This document shows, one piece after another, positions 1-5,427 of a stretch of DNA of 7,068 nt. A program made the position numbers and the translations under genes. Position 1 is the first letter of the stretch; each line of letters starts with the position of its first letter. The stretch comes from Oscillospiraceae bacterium (GTDB lineage: Bacteria; Bacillota; Clostridia; Oscillospirales; UBA929): positions 1-7,068 of the forward strand of contig JAISVY010000158.1 of the NCBI GenBank assembly GCA_031271325.1, in the 5' to 3' direction. The notes beneath the pieces are model-generated. The model was not told where the DNA came from and did no database searches. It saw only the letters and a list, made by a program, of their open reading frames with translations.

Positions 1-1
1 G

Positions 2-193
2 GAAACGGAGTTTACCGACATACCGGTGATCTTTCTGACCGCCATAGAAGACGAGGAAAAATTCAGGAAGGTAAAAGAGCTGAACCCGGAGGGGTATCTT
101 CTGAAAACATTGTCCCCGCGGGAAATCGTCAGAGCCGTGGACGATTTTTTTGAAAAGAGAAAGGTCCGGCATTATTCAAACCAGACGCTCTAA
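2..193 (+). CDS. Response regulator receiver domain, C-terminal fragment
   Basis: The 5' end lies outside the window; 63 codons remain before a TAA stop. The fragment starts just before a beta-4 strand IPVIFLTA (fragment residues 7-14). Its Thr13 is the conserved Thr/Ser of receiver domains. The beta-5 signature YLLKT (32-36) follows, with the conserved Lys35, and then a final helix (EIVRAVDDFF). The phosphoacceptor Asp is in the missing part. The usual Lys-Pro after beta-5 is Lys-Thr here. Only about 15 residues follow the last helix, so no DNA-binding domain can lie at the C-terminus: this is either a stand-alone receiver or a protein ending in a receiver. Receivers take phosphate from a histidine kinase. 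The target cannot be told from this fragment. Confidence 0.82.
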   Translation, partial: ETEFTDIPVIFLTAIEDEEKFRKVKELNPEGYLLKTLSPREIVRAVDDFFEKRKVRHYSNQTL

Positions 194-204
194 ACCATGT
201 TTCA

Positions 205-219
205 TTCGGCGAAGCCGAA
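205..219. repeat. Small perfect hairpin after the response regulator gene
   Basis: TTCGGC and GCCGAA form a perfect 6-bp stem with a GAA loop, 11 nt after the stop codon at 193. No T-run follows on either strand, so it is a poor intrinsic terminator. A second short stem, GGCGC-A-GCGCC, lies a few bases downstream. It could stabilise the 3' end of the transcript or be a short dispersed palindrome. Confidence 0.4.
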
Positions 220-307
220 CAAAAACGGGCGCAGCGCCTGTGACCCCAACCCATTGCTAACACGACAAACGCATGGACAAACAAAATGCACAGTAAGCGG
301 CATCCTC

Positions 308-389
308 ATGTAGGGGCGACCGTCCCCGGTCGCCCGCGGCTGCGGAATTTTCCGGGGTTACGGGCGGTCGGGGACGACCGCCCCTACAT
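308..389. repeat. 82-bp inverted repeat of two GC-rich hairpins (REP/MITE-like)
   Basis: Two 29-nt arms (308-336 and 361-389) are inverted copies with 25 of 29 positions matching. Each arm is also a perfect hairpin on its own: GGGCGACC / GGTCGCCC (314-321 with 328-335, loop GTCCCC) and GGGCGGTC / GACCGCCC (362-369 with 376-383, loop GGGGAC). The four mismatches between arms are two compensatory base-pair swaps, so both hairpins stay fully paired. The 24-nt centre holds a smaller stem, CGGAA-TT-TTCCG (343-354). The outer ends read ATGTAGGGGCG and its complement. From memory, GTAGGGGCG palindromes are common dispersed elements in Clostridia; I could not search. It sits 22 nt past the DUF421 stop and could also act as a 3' hairpin for that gene. 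Confidence 0.75.
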
Positions 390-411
390 TTCGTCTGTGC
401 AACAGGGACAT

Positions 412-1119
412 TCACGCGTTTGTCGTGCCATTGGAATTGCGCCGCTTTTCCCGCAGCACACAGTAAACCCTCCCGCATTCGTCCCTTGTAAATACAAATA
501 CGTCTTTCACGTTTTGCACCCCGCGCGAAGAGAGCTCGGCTTGCAGCCACGCCTCGTTCAACCCCGCCTTTTGCAGTTTGCGCGGCATCACCTTACCGTC
601 GGAGACGAAGATTTGCGGAAGCCCCGGCTCCTCCACCGTGACCGTCAAATTGGACGGCGTCGCCGGTTTATGCGCCTCATAGGGGATTACGGAAAGCTGA
701 CCGTTGGTTTCGAAGATGGCGTACTGCAGCTGCGAGAGGTCTGTGTACCCCTGCAAACGCAGCATTTCAAACAGTTCGTTCAGCGTGACGCGATTGCGCC
801 GCATGGCGCGCTCGTCTATCATCCCCTGACGCACAAGGATAACTTCTTTGCCTTCAAACAGCCGCCACAGCAAACGGGATTTAATAAACCCGAACGACAG
901 CAGCAGTTCATACGCCAGCAGTACCAAAATCGGGACGACTCCGTTGAGCAGGGGCTGGTCGGGGTCTTGGAGCGGGATGGTCGCCATCTCGCTGAGCAGA
1001 ATGGTCACGACGAATTCGCTGGGCTGCATATCGCCGATATGCCGCTTCCCCAGCAGGCGCAGCGCGATCACGACGATCAAATACAGAATCGCCGTGTACC
1101 CCGCCGAACGCAGCAGCAT
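412..1119 (-). CDS. DUF421 / YetF-YcaP family membrane protein
   Basis: A 235-residue protein of the DUF421 family; the molecular function is not firmly established for the family. Hydrophobic segments lie at about residues 8-23, 36-50 and 60-79. The conserved stretch GKRHIGDMQPSEFVV (24-38) follows the first segment. The cytoplasmic YetF-type domain follows, with LFEGKEVILVRQGMI, the TLNELFEMLRLQGYTDLSQ region (112-130) and YAIFETNGQLSV (133-144). I chose ATG 1119 because GGGTGG lies about 5 nt before it. An in-frame GTG at 1128 would add three residues but has no well-spaced ribosome site. The gene is divergent from the phosphomutase gene and appears monocistronic. A hairpin at 1128-1156 overlaps the upstream G-rich stretch and could limit translation. 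The tail after residue 225 is basic and polar and looks variable. Confidence 0.9.
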   Translation of the reverse strand: MLLRSAGYTAILYLIVVIALRLLGKRHIGDMQPSEFVVTILLSEMATIPLQDPDQPLLNGVVPILVLLAYELLLSFGFIKSRLLWRLFEGKEVILVRQGMIDERAMRRNRVTLNELFEMLRLQGYTDLSQLQYAIFETNGQLSVIPYEAHKPATPSNLTVTVEEPGLPQIFVSDGKVMPRKLQKAGLNEAWLQAELSSRGVQNVKDVFVFTRDECGRVYCVLREKRRNSNGTTNA

Positions 1120-1127
1120 GAAAACCA

Positions 1128-1156
1128 CCCCCCGGCGTATTGTGCGCCGGAAGGGG
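1128..1156 (-). promoter_or_regulatory. Hairpin over the G-rich leader of the DUF421 gene
   Basis: CCGGCG (1132-1137) pairs perfectly with CGCCGG (1145-1150) around a 7-nt loop. The flanking CCCC (1128-1131) can pair with GGGG (1153-1156) across an AA bulge. On the minus strand the 3' arm supplies the G-run running into GGGTGG just before ATG 1119, so folding would partly hide the ribosome site. The role is an inference; the fold itself is visible. Confidence 0.4.
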
Positions 1157-1185
1157 CGTGTTTATGTTGGGGCGGGGAGCGCCGC

Positions 1186-1214
1186 TTGTATTCTGCCGGA
1201 ACATTTGGTACAAT
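1186..1214 (+). promoter_or_regulatory. Sigma-A-type promoter for the phosphomutase gene
   Basis: TTGTAT (1186-1191) and TACAAT (1209-1214) are separated by 17 bp. The -10 matches TATAAT at 5 of 6 positions and the -35 matches TTGACA at 3 of 6. Transcription would begin near 1221, giving a leader of about 34 nt that contains the GGAGG site at 1244-1248. Confidence 0.6.
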
Positions 1215-1254
1215 ACCTCATGGAACCCCCGACATATTGCTTTGGAGGCGTATT

Positions 1255-2436
1255 GTGAAACACTTTATTTTAGTGCCCGACGGCGCGGCCGATTGGGCGA
1301 ACCCGGCTCTGGGCGGCAAGACCCCGCTGCAAGCGGCGGAACTCGCGAACATCAACGCGCTGGCGGCTGTCAGTGAGGTCGGCAGCGTACAGACGATACC
1401 GGACGGAATTGATCCCGGGAGCGACGCGGCGAATATCGCGATTCTGGGTTATAACCCCAAAACCGTGCTCACCGGGCGCGCCCCGCTGGAAGCCGCCGCG
1501 ATGGGGATCCCCATGCGGGAGGGTGAGACGGCGTTCCGCGCCAGCTTGGTGACGCTGGAGGGAAACGGCGCGTATGAAGACCTGCTGGTCAAAGACCACA
1601 GCGCGGGCGACATTAACGACGAGGACGCGAGGTCGGTCATCACGCGTATAGACAGAGAACTGGGAAGCGAAAACCTGCGTTTCTATCCGGGCGTAAGCTA
1701 TCGCTGCCTGATGATCGCGAAGCGCATAAACGCGGAGGAAAAAATAACGCCCCCCCACGATATACTGGGGCGGCGCGTGGGCGATTATCTGCCCGCGGAG
1801 CCGGAGATACGCCGACTGATGGAACGCGGCTACGCGATTCTTAAAGACGGGGAAACCGCCGCGAACGCCATTTGGCTGTGGGGACAGGGCAAAAAGCCGT
1901 CCCTGCCGCCGCTGTCCGAACGGTACGGCGTGAAGGGGTGCATGGTCGCCGCCGTCAATCTCCTCAAGGGGATCGGGCGCTGCGCCGGTCTGACATGCCC
2001 CGACATACCCGGCGCGACGGGAACACTGCATACAAACTACGGAGCCAAAGCGGAATGCGCTGTCAGCGCTTTCCGGGAGGGCGCCGATTTCGTATTCTTG
2101 CATGTGGAAGCGCCCGACGAATGCGCCCACTCCGGCGATATGGACGGGAAACTGCGCTCGTTGAAACATATCGACCAAGAGGTTCTTCTGCCGGTTCTCA
2201 CCTATTTAAAAAACTCCGGCAACCCGTTCAGAATCTTAATACTGCCCGATCACAGAACGCCCCTCGAACTGCGTACGCATACGTCGGAACCGGTGCCGTT
2301 TCTGCTCTACGACAGCAAAAATCCCCTGCCGCCGGACGGCAGCAGGGTGTTTTCCGAAGTCTGCGGGGAGCGCGGCGCGTTTCTGCCAAGCGGAGAGGCG
2401 CTGGCGGATCGGTTCTTTGGCGGTTCGCAGGGATAA
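1255..2436 (+). CDS. apgM: Cofactor-independent phosphoglycerate mutase family enzyme (possible homoserine kinase)
   Basis: A 393-residue member of the archaeal-type (ApgM) branch of the alkaline-phosphatase superfamily, close to the family's usual length of about 400. Visible signatures: N-terminal metal-ligand region FILVPDG (4-10, Asp9); catalytic Ser56 in GSDAAN (55-60); GRAPLEAAAMGI; HVEAPDECAHSGD from 283 with Asp288 and His292; PDH at 331-333; His342 in THTSEP. All metal and nucleophile positions expected for the family appear present. The start is GTG 1255, preceded by GGAGG at 1244-1248 with 6-nt spacing. The frame stays open upstream to 286, but that part is antisense to DUF421 and not coding. 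Textbook activity is 3-phosphoglycerate to 2-phosphoglycerate in the cytosol. A bacterial subfamily of this fold is classed as a proposed homoserine kinase, and the aspartokinase gene 0.7 kb away favours that reading. Sequence alone does not decide it. Confidence 0.88.
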   Translation: MKHFILVPDGAADWANPALGGKTPLQAAELANINALAAVSEVGSVQTIPDGIDPGSDAANIAILGYNPKTVLTGRAPLEAAAMGIPMREGETAFRASLVTLEGNGAYEDLLVKDHSAGDINDEDARSVITRIDRELGSENLRFYPGVSYRCLMIAKRINAEEKITPPHDILGRRVGDYLPAEPEIRRLMERGYAILKDGETAANAIWLWGQGKKPSLPPLSERYGVKGCMVAAVNLLKGIGRCAGLTCPDIPGATGTLHTNYGAKAECAVSAFREGADFVFLHVEAPDECAHSGDMDGKLRSLKHIDQEVLLPVLTYLKNSGNPFRILILPDHRTPLELRTHTSEPVPFLLYDSKNPLPPDGSRVFSEVCGERGAFLPSGEALADRFFGGSQG

Positions 2437-2462
2437 AAGGGGGCATGTTGAAAATTGCCCTT
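2437..2462 (-). terminator. Weak intrinsic terminator between convergent genes
   Basis: Read on the minus strand, AAGGGCA and TGCCCCC form a stem of 5-7 bp with a 10-nt loop, followed at once by TTTTAT. This fits the end of the Uma2/lysC/smpB transcript. It lies between the stops at 2436 (+) and 2476 (-). On the plus strand the same stem lacks a T-run, so termination of the phosphomutase transcript would be weak. Confidence 0.45.
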
Positions 2463-2475
2463 CATTCAGCTTGTT

Positions 2476-3093
2476 CTATTCCGCGAAAACCTCTCCGAGG
2501 TCGATCTCACAGCCCTCCAGAACCGAGACGGGTACGCGCGCCGGCGGTTCGTATACGCTGCCGAGGTATTTTTCCTCAGCCTGTAAGACATGGACGTAGA
2601 CCTTCTTGGATTCCGGGTCAACAATCCAATATTCACGCACACCGGCATTAAGATATAATTGGTATTTTACACCCATGTCATAATTCCATGTTGAAGGCGA
2701 TAATACCTCGACACACAAGTCGGGAGCGCCGTCGCAGCCGCGTTCGGTAATTTTGGAGCGGTCGCAGACCACGACAATATCCGGTTCTACGACGATGGCT
2801 TTTTCATCGCTCCGCAGTTTTACGTCAAACGGCGCGGCATACACTTTGCACGGACGCTTACGCAGATAATTGGAAAGTTGACGGTATATCTCACCGCCTG
2901 CCGACTGATGCCGTTCGCCCGGCGCGGGAGCCATCATCATCTCCGGGGTATCGTCTCCCGGCAGTTTACCGTTCAGCCGCTCCCCTTTCGAGAGCAGCCG
3001 CGGTACGCCCTCCAGCAATTCGTATCTGTCAGGGGTATCCCATGAGAGATATTCATCATAGGTGTACCGTTTACCTTTGTCTATCGCGTACAT
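2476..3093 (-). CDS. Uma2 family (DUF820) PD-(D/E)XK nuclease-fold protein
   Basis: A 205-residue Uma2-family protein. It has YTYDEYLSW and RYELLEGVP near the N-terminus, APAPGERHQ (55-63), AAPFDVKL (86-93), VEPDIVVVCD (102-111), GAPDLCVEVLSPST (122-135) and GVREYWIVDP (151-160). Asp105, Glu129 and Lys143 fit the PD-(D/E)XK core. The family is annotated as putative endonuclease, common in multiple copies in cyanobacteria and Clostridia, and its biological role is largely unknown. Residues about 31-50, between the YELLEG and APAP motifs, look like an insertion of roughly 18-20 residues compared with the family pattern I remember. The ATG at 3093 has AGGCGG about 8 nt upstream. It lies 44 nt after lysC on the same strand, with no evident promoter between, so it may be the last gene of that run. 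Confidence 0.88.
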   Translation of the reverse strand: MYAIDKGKRYTYDEYLSWDTPDRYELLEGVPRLLSKGERLNGKLPGDDTPEMMMAPAPGERHQSAGGEIYRQLSNYLRKRPCKVYAAPFDVKLRSDEKAIVVEPDIVVVCDRSKITERGCDGAPDLCVEVLSPSTWNYDMGVKYQLYLNAGVREYWIVDPESKKVYVHVLQAEEKYLGSVYEPPARVPVSVLEGCEIDLGEVFAE

Positions 3094-3137
3094 GAAAGCA
3101 CCGCCTTCTTAATCCGTGTGCCGCGATCGGTCAGTGT

Positions 3138-4343
3138 CTATCCGAAAAACTCCTGATGAATCGCCCGCACCGCACGGTCGGAGTCGGCGAGGTCGATCAG
3201 CACCGATACCTTGATCTCGCTGGTTGAAATCATCTGGATATTCACGCTCGCGGCGGCCAGCGCCTCGAACATCCGCGCCGCGACGCCGGGGTTGTTAATC
3301 ATGCCCGCGCCGACGATCGAAACCTTGCTGATCGTGTCGCTGACTTCTAAGTGATCATACCCGAGCGAATCTTTGTGTTCCTCCAAAACGGCGCGGGCTG
3401 CAACCAGCCCGTTTTTCGCGATGGTAAAGCTGATGTCTTTTGTATCATGCCGCCCGATGGATTGCAGGATTATATCCACATTGAGTTTATGCTGCGCCAG
3501 CAGTGAAAAAATTTTCGCTGCGACGCCCGGCGCGTCGGCCAGCCCGATCAGGGCGATGCGCGCCACATTGTTGTCGCGGGCGACCCCCGAAACCTGCGTA
3601 TTTTCCATCTTAACGACCTCCTTCACAATGGTACCGGGATGATTCCGGAAACTGGACAGTACCTCAAGTTTCACGCGAAAGCGTTTCGCCATCTCCACCG
3701 AACGCGACGCCAGCACCTGCGCTCCGAGTGACGCAAGCTCCAGCATTTCGTCAAAGCTGATTTCGCCGAGTTTATGAGCGTCGGGGACAATGCGGGGATC
3801 GGCTGTGAACACGCCGTCCACATCGGTGTAAATCTGGCAGAGATCGGCCTTCAGCGCCGCCGCGAACGCCACGGCAGTGGTGTCGGAACCGCCCCGCCCG
3901 ATGGTGGTGATGTCGCCGAACTTGTTGATGCCCTGAAACCCCGCAATGACGACAATGCTGTTTTTATCCAGTTCCATCCGTACCCGCTCCGGGTCGATCT
4001 GCTTGATCCGGGCAACGGAGTGGTTGGAATCGGTCTGCATCCCGGCCTGCCACCCGGTCAGCGAGATGACGGGAAACCCCATCTTCTCTATCGTGATCGC
4101 AAGCAGAGCCGCCGACATCTGCTCGCCGCATGCCTGCAGCATATCCAGCTCACGCCGGGACGCGCCGCTGTTCAATTCCGCCGCTTTTTCCAAAAGTTCG
4201 TCGGTGGTGTCGCCCTGCGCCGACACGACAACGACGACCTGATGCCCCTCCGCATGGCTTTTGGTGACAATCCCCGCTACGTTGCGCAGTTTGTCGTTAT
4301 CCGCCACCGAGGAACCGCCGAATTTCTTTACAATCAACGACAT
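3138..4343 (-). CDS. lysC: Aspartate kinase (aspartokinase), monofunctional
   Basis: A 401-residue aspartokinase that phosphorylates L-aspartate with ATP to aspartyl-4-phosphate, the first step toward lysine, threonine, methionine and diaminopimelate. Catalytic amino-acid-kinase domain at about 1-235: KFGGSS (7-12), ACGEQMSAALLA (71-82), GRGGSDTTAVA (149-159) and TDVDGVFTADPR (173-184). Two ACT regulatory domains follow, at about 263-325 and 341-401, with the motifs DISFTI (303-308) and MISTSEIKVSVLI (371-383). The start is ATG 4343 with AAAGGA about 7 nt upstream. It lies 20 nt after the PH-domain gene. No homoserine dehydrogenase domain is fused. No lysine riboswitch or T-box fits in the 20-nt gap. 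An internal ribosome site at 3616-3623 suggests that a separate beta subunit is also made. Feedback specificity (Lys or Thr) cannot be read off safely. Confidence 0.97.
   Translation of the reverse strand: MSLIVKKFGGSSVADNDKLRNVAGIVTKSHAEGHQVVVVVSAQGDTTDELLEKAAELNSGASRRELDMLQACGEQMSAALLAITIEKMGFPVISLTGWQAGMQTDSNHSVARIKQIDPERVRMELDKNSIVVIAGFQGINKFGDITTIGRGGSDTTAVAFAAALKADLCQIYTDVDGVFTADPRIVPDAHKLGEISFDEMLELASLGAQVLASRSVEMAKRFRVKLEVLSSFRNHPGTIVKEVVKMENTQVSGVARDNNVARIALIGLADAPGVAAKIFSLLAQHKLNVDIILQSIGRHDTKDISFTIAKNGLVAARAVLEEHKDSLGYDHLEVSDTISKVSIVGAGMINNPGVAARMFEALAAASVNIQMISTSEIKVSVLIDLADSDRAVRAIHQEFFG
3606..3623 (-). promoter_or_regulatory. Internal ribosome site and ATG for a lysC beta subunit
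   Basis: Inside lysC, on the coding strand, AAGGAGGT (3623-3616) stands 7 nt before an in-frame ATG (3608-3606) that encodes Met246. This is a full 8-nt match to the 16S anti-Shine-Dalgarno and is stronger than the site at the main start. Initiation here would make a 156-residue protein (3138-3608) holding just the two ACT domains. Overlapping in-frame alpha and beta subunits are known for Bacillus subtilis aspartokinase II, with beta starting at about the same residue. Use of this start here is an inference. Confidence 0.7.
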
Positions 4344-4363
4344 ACGCTCATCCTTTCTATTCT

Positions 4364-4768
4364 CTATTCCGTCTCCGTAAAGTCCTCGTCGCCGTCCATG
4401 CCGAGGAATTCGCGGCTGGAGATACCCCGTTCGGCGCGCTGTTCCTCAATCAGTTTGCTCAGGAAACGCCGCACGTCTTCGGATTCCTTGATGTTTTTTA
4501 ATTCCAGCGTCGGGGAGGTCTTGTCATTGCTGACCAGTGTGACGGTGCCAAGACCGAAAATCTTCTGCCCCAACCCCCGCACCAGCCGGATGTCCAAAAT
4601 GCGGTAGATCATGATCTCGTCGGTGGTCGTCTTGAAGAATCCGCGCCGCATGGTCAGGCGGTCTTTGCATACCTCGTATCGCGTGAAACTGAGCGGCAGC
4701 CCGAAAATCGTACGCTTGCGATCCTTCCAAAGAATCTCTTCCTTTTCGATGTTCAGCTTTTTACCCAC
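4364..4768 (-). CDS. Bacterial PH-domain (bPH2-like) protein
   Basis: A 134-residue soluble protein. Residues about 22-110 match the bacterial pleckstrin-homology pattern: a start (FTRYEVCKDRLTMRRGFF, 28-45) equivalent to the usual 'Y.lt.drl..r.G' motif, then DEIMIYRILDIRLVRG (50-65), a Gly-rich turn FGLGTVTLVS (71-80), and a final helix ESEDVRRFLSKLIEEQ (95-110). The tail after 123 is strongly acidic. Unlike many bPH2 proteins it has no transmembrane segments. The role is unknown; such domains are thought to mediate binding or oligomerisation. I chose GTG 4768 because AGGAGGA lies about 9 nt before it. The open frame runs upstream to 4864, but that part overlaps smpB and looks non-coding. 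It sits 34 nt after smpB and 20 nt before lysC, so it is probably co-transcribed with both. Confidence 0.82.
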   Translation of the reverse strand: MGKKLNIEKEEILWKDRKRTIFGLPLSFTRYEVCKDRLTMRRGFFKTTTDEIMIYRILDIRLVRGLGQKIFGLGTVTLVSNDKTSPTLELKNIKESEDVRRFLSKLIEEQRAERGISSREFLGMDGDEDFTETE

Positions 4769-4802
4769 GGGGATTCTCCTCCTAACACATTTATTCCGCT
4801 GT

Positions 4803-5261
4803 TTACCGATTTTTATCCCGTTTGGCGCGGTCAAGCTCGCGCTTGGTCTCGCGTTCTTTTTCACTTTCGCGCTTATCGTAGAGCTTCTTGCCCCTCGCCA
4901 GCGCGACGGTAACTTTTACACGCGCTCCCTTGAGGTATATATTTAACGGAATCAGCGTGAATCCGTCCCGTTCGGCGGCGCGGCGCAGCTTTTCGATCTC
5001 GCGGCGGTGCAGAAGCAGACGTTTCGGGCGCAGCGGGTCGCGGTTGTGGATGTTGCCGTGTTCGTAGGGGCTGATATGCACGTTGTGCGCGAACAGTTCG
5101 CCGTCCTTCACGGCGCAGAACGCGTCGCGCAGGTTGCACGCGCCCGCGCGGATGCTCTTCACCTCGGTGCCGAACAGCTCAATCCCCGCCTCCAGCTCTT
5201 CCTCTATATAGTAGTCGTGCCGCGCTTTCCGGTTGTCGGCGATCCGCTTCACGCTGTCCAT
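4803..5261 (-). CDS. smpB: SsrA-binding protein SmpB
   Basis: A 152-residue SmpB, the tmRNA partner needed to load tmRNA on stalled ribosomes for trans-translation. Signatures: NRKARHDYYIEE (10-21), GIELFGTEVKSIR (26-38), NLRDAF (43-48), HISPYEHGN (62-70), DPLRPKRLLLH (75-85) and LARGKKLYDKRE (121-132). A basic, disordered-type C-terminal tail follows, of the kind that enters the decoding centre. Length is typical. ATG 5261 has GGAGG with 6-nt spacing. It is the first gene of the minus-strand run and has its own extended -10 promoter. The tmRNA gene ssrA, often close to smpB, is not in the window. Confidence 0.97.
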   Translation of the reverse strand: MDSVKRIADNRKARHDYYIEEELEAGIELFGTEVKSIRAGACNLRDAFCAVKDGELFAHNVHISPYEHGNIHNRDPLRPKRLLLHRREIEKLRRAAERDGFTLIPLNIYLKGARVKVTVALARGKKLYDKRESEKERETKRELDRAKRDKNR

Positions 5262-5293
5262 AGCTGTCCTCCCGTTGCCTCGGATGTGAACAT

Positions 5294-5322
5294 ATCATAC
5301 CACAACCCTTGTTTTCGCACAA
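5294..5322 (-). promoter_or_regulatory. smpB promoter with extended -10
   Basis: On the minus strand TTGTGC (5322-5317) and TATGAT (5299-5294) are 17 bp apart. The -10 matches TATAAT at 5 of 6 and is preceded by TGG, an extended -10 (TGn). The -35 matches at 3 of 6. Transcription would begin near 5287, about 26 nt before the smpB start. The promoter probably serves smpB, the PH gene, lysC and perhaps Uma2. Confidence 0.6.
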
Positions 5323-5325
5323 GGG
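5306..5325. promoter_or_regulatory. Inverted repeat across the smpB -35 and spacer
   Basis: CCCTTGT (5306-5312) and ACAAGGG (5319-5325) are a perfect 7-bp inverted repeat with the loop TTTCGC. ACA (5302-5304) and TGT (5328-5330) can extend it past a bulge. No T-run follows on the minus strand. It covers the smpB -35 hexamer, so an operator is possible; a hairpin at the end of an upstream transcript is the alternative. Confidence 0.4.
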
Positions 5326-5339
5326 GGTGTTTTGCGTTC

Positions 5340-5356
5340 GTCAAGCCGCGCTTGAC
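5340..5356. promoter_or_regulatory. 17-bp palindrome over the gdhA -35 element
   Basis: GTCAAGC and GCTTGAC are perfect 7-bp arms around CGC. The right arm contains the first five bases of the -35 hexamer TTGACA (5352-5357), a position where a dimeric repressor would block RNA polymerase. Part of the symmetry follows from the -35 consensus itself. No bound regulator is known from the sequence. Confidence 0.4.
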
Positions 5357-5381
5357 AAAACCTGTCCTCTTGCCGTATAAT
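5352..5381 (+). promoter_or_regulatory. Consensus sigma-A promoter of gdhA
   Basis: TTGACA (5352-5357) and TATAAT (5376-5381) both match the consensus exactly, with an 18-bp spacer. Transcription would start near 5388, giving a leader of about 40 nt. An A6-GCC-T6 stretch (5382-5396) spans the start. This predicts strong basal transcription unless it is repressed. Confidence 0.85.
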
Positions 5382-5427
5382 AAAAAAGCCTTTTTTAGGT
5401 AAATTCACAATACGGAGGATGAACCAC

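Noticed and set aside
1120..1128. GTG 1128 as the DUF421 start
   Set aside because: It has no ribosome site at a usable distance; ATG 1119 has GGGTGG about 5 nt upstream.
286..1254. Upstream extension of the phosphomutase reading frame to give a 716-residue protein
   Set aside because: It runs antisense to the well-supported DUF421 gene, has no domain features and includes the palindromic repeat. The family's N-terminus and a GGAGG site place the start at GTG 1255.
1270..2178. 302-codon open frame on the minus strand
   Set aside because: It is fully antisense to the phosphomutase gene, has no recognisable motifs, and is the kind of shadow frame expected from high-GC codon use.
4344..4363. 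Lysine riboswitch or T-box before lysC
   Set aside because: The gap to the preceding gene is only 20 nt, and the smpB leader is also too short and shows no such fold.
3774..4607. 277-codon open frame on the plus strand
   Set aside because: It is antisense to lysC and the PH-domain gene, both of which have clear family motifs.
4769..4864. N-terminal extension of the PH-domain protein
   Set aside because: It overlaps the 3' end of smpB, its residues look non-coding, and a GGAGG-type site supports GTG 4768.
5262..5427. tmRNA (ssrA) next to smpB
   Set aside because: The region is too short, and no tRNA-like ends or tag-peptide frame are visible.
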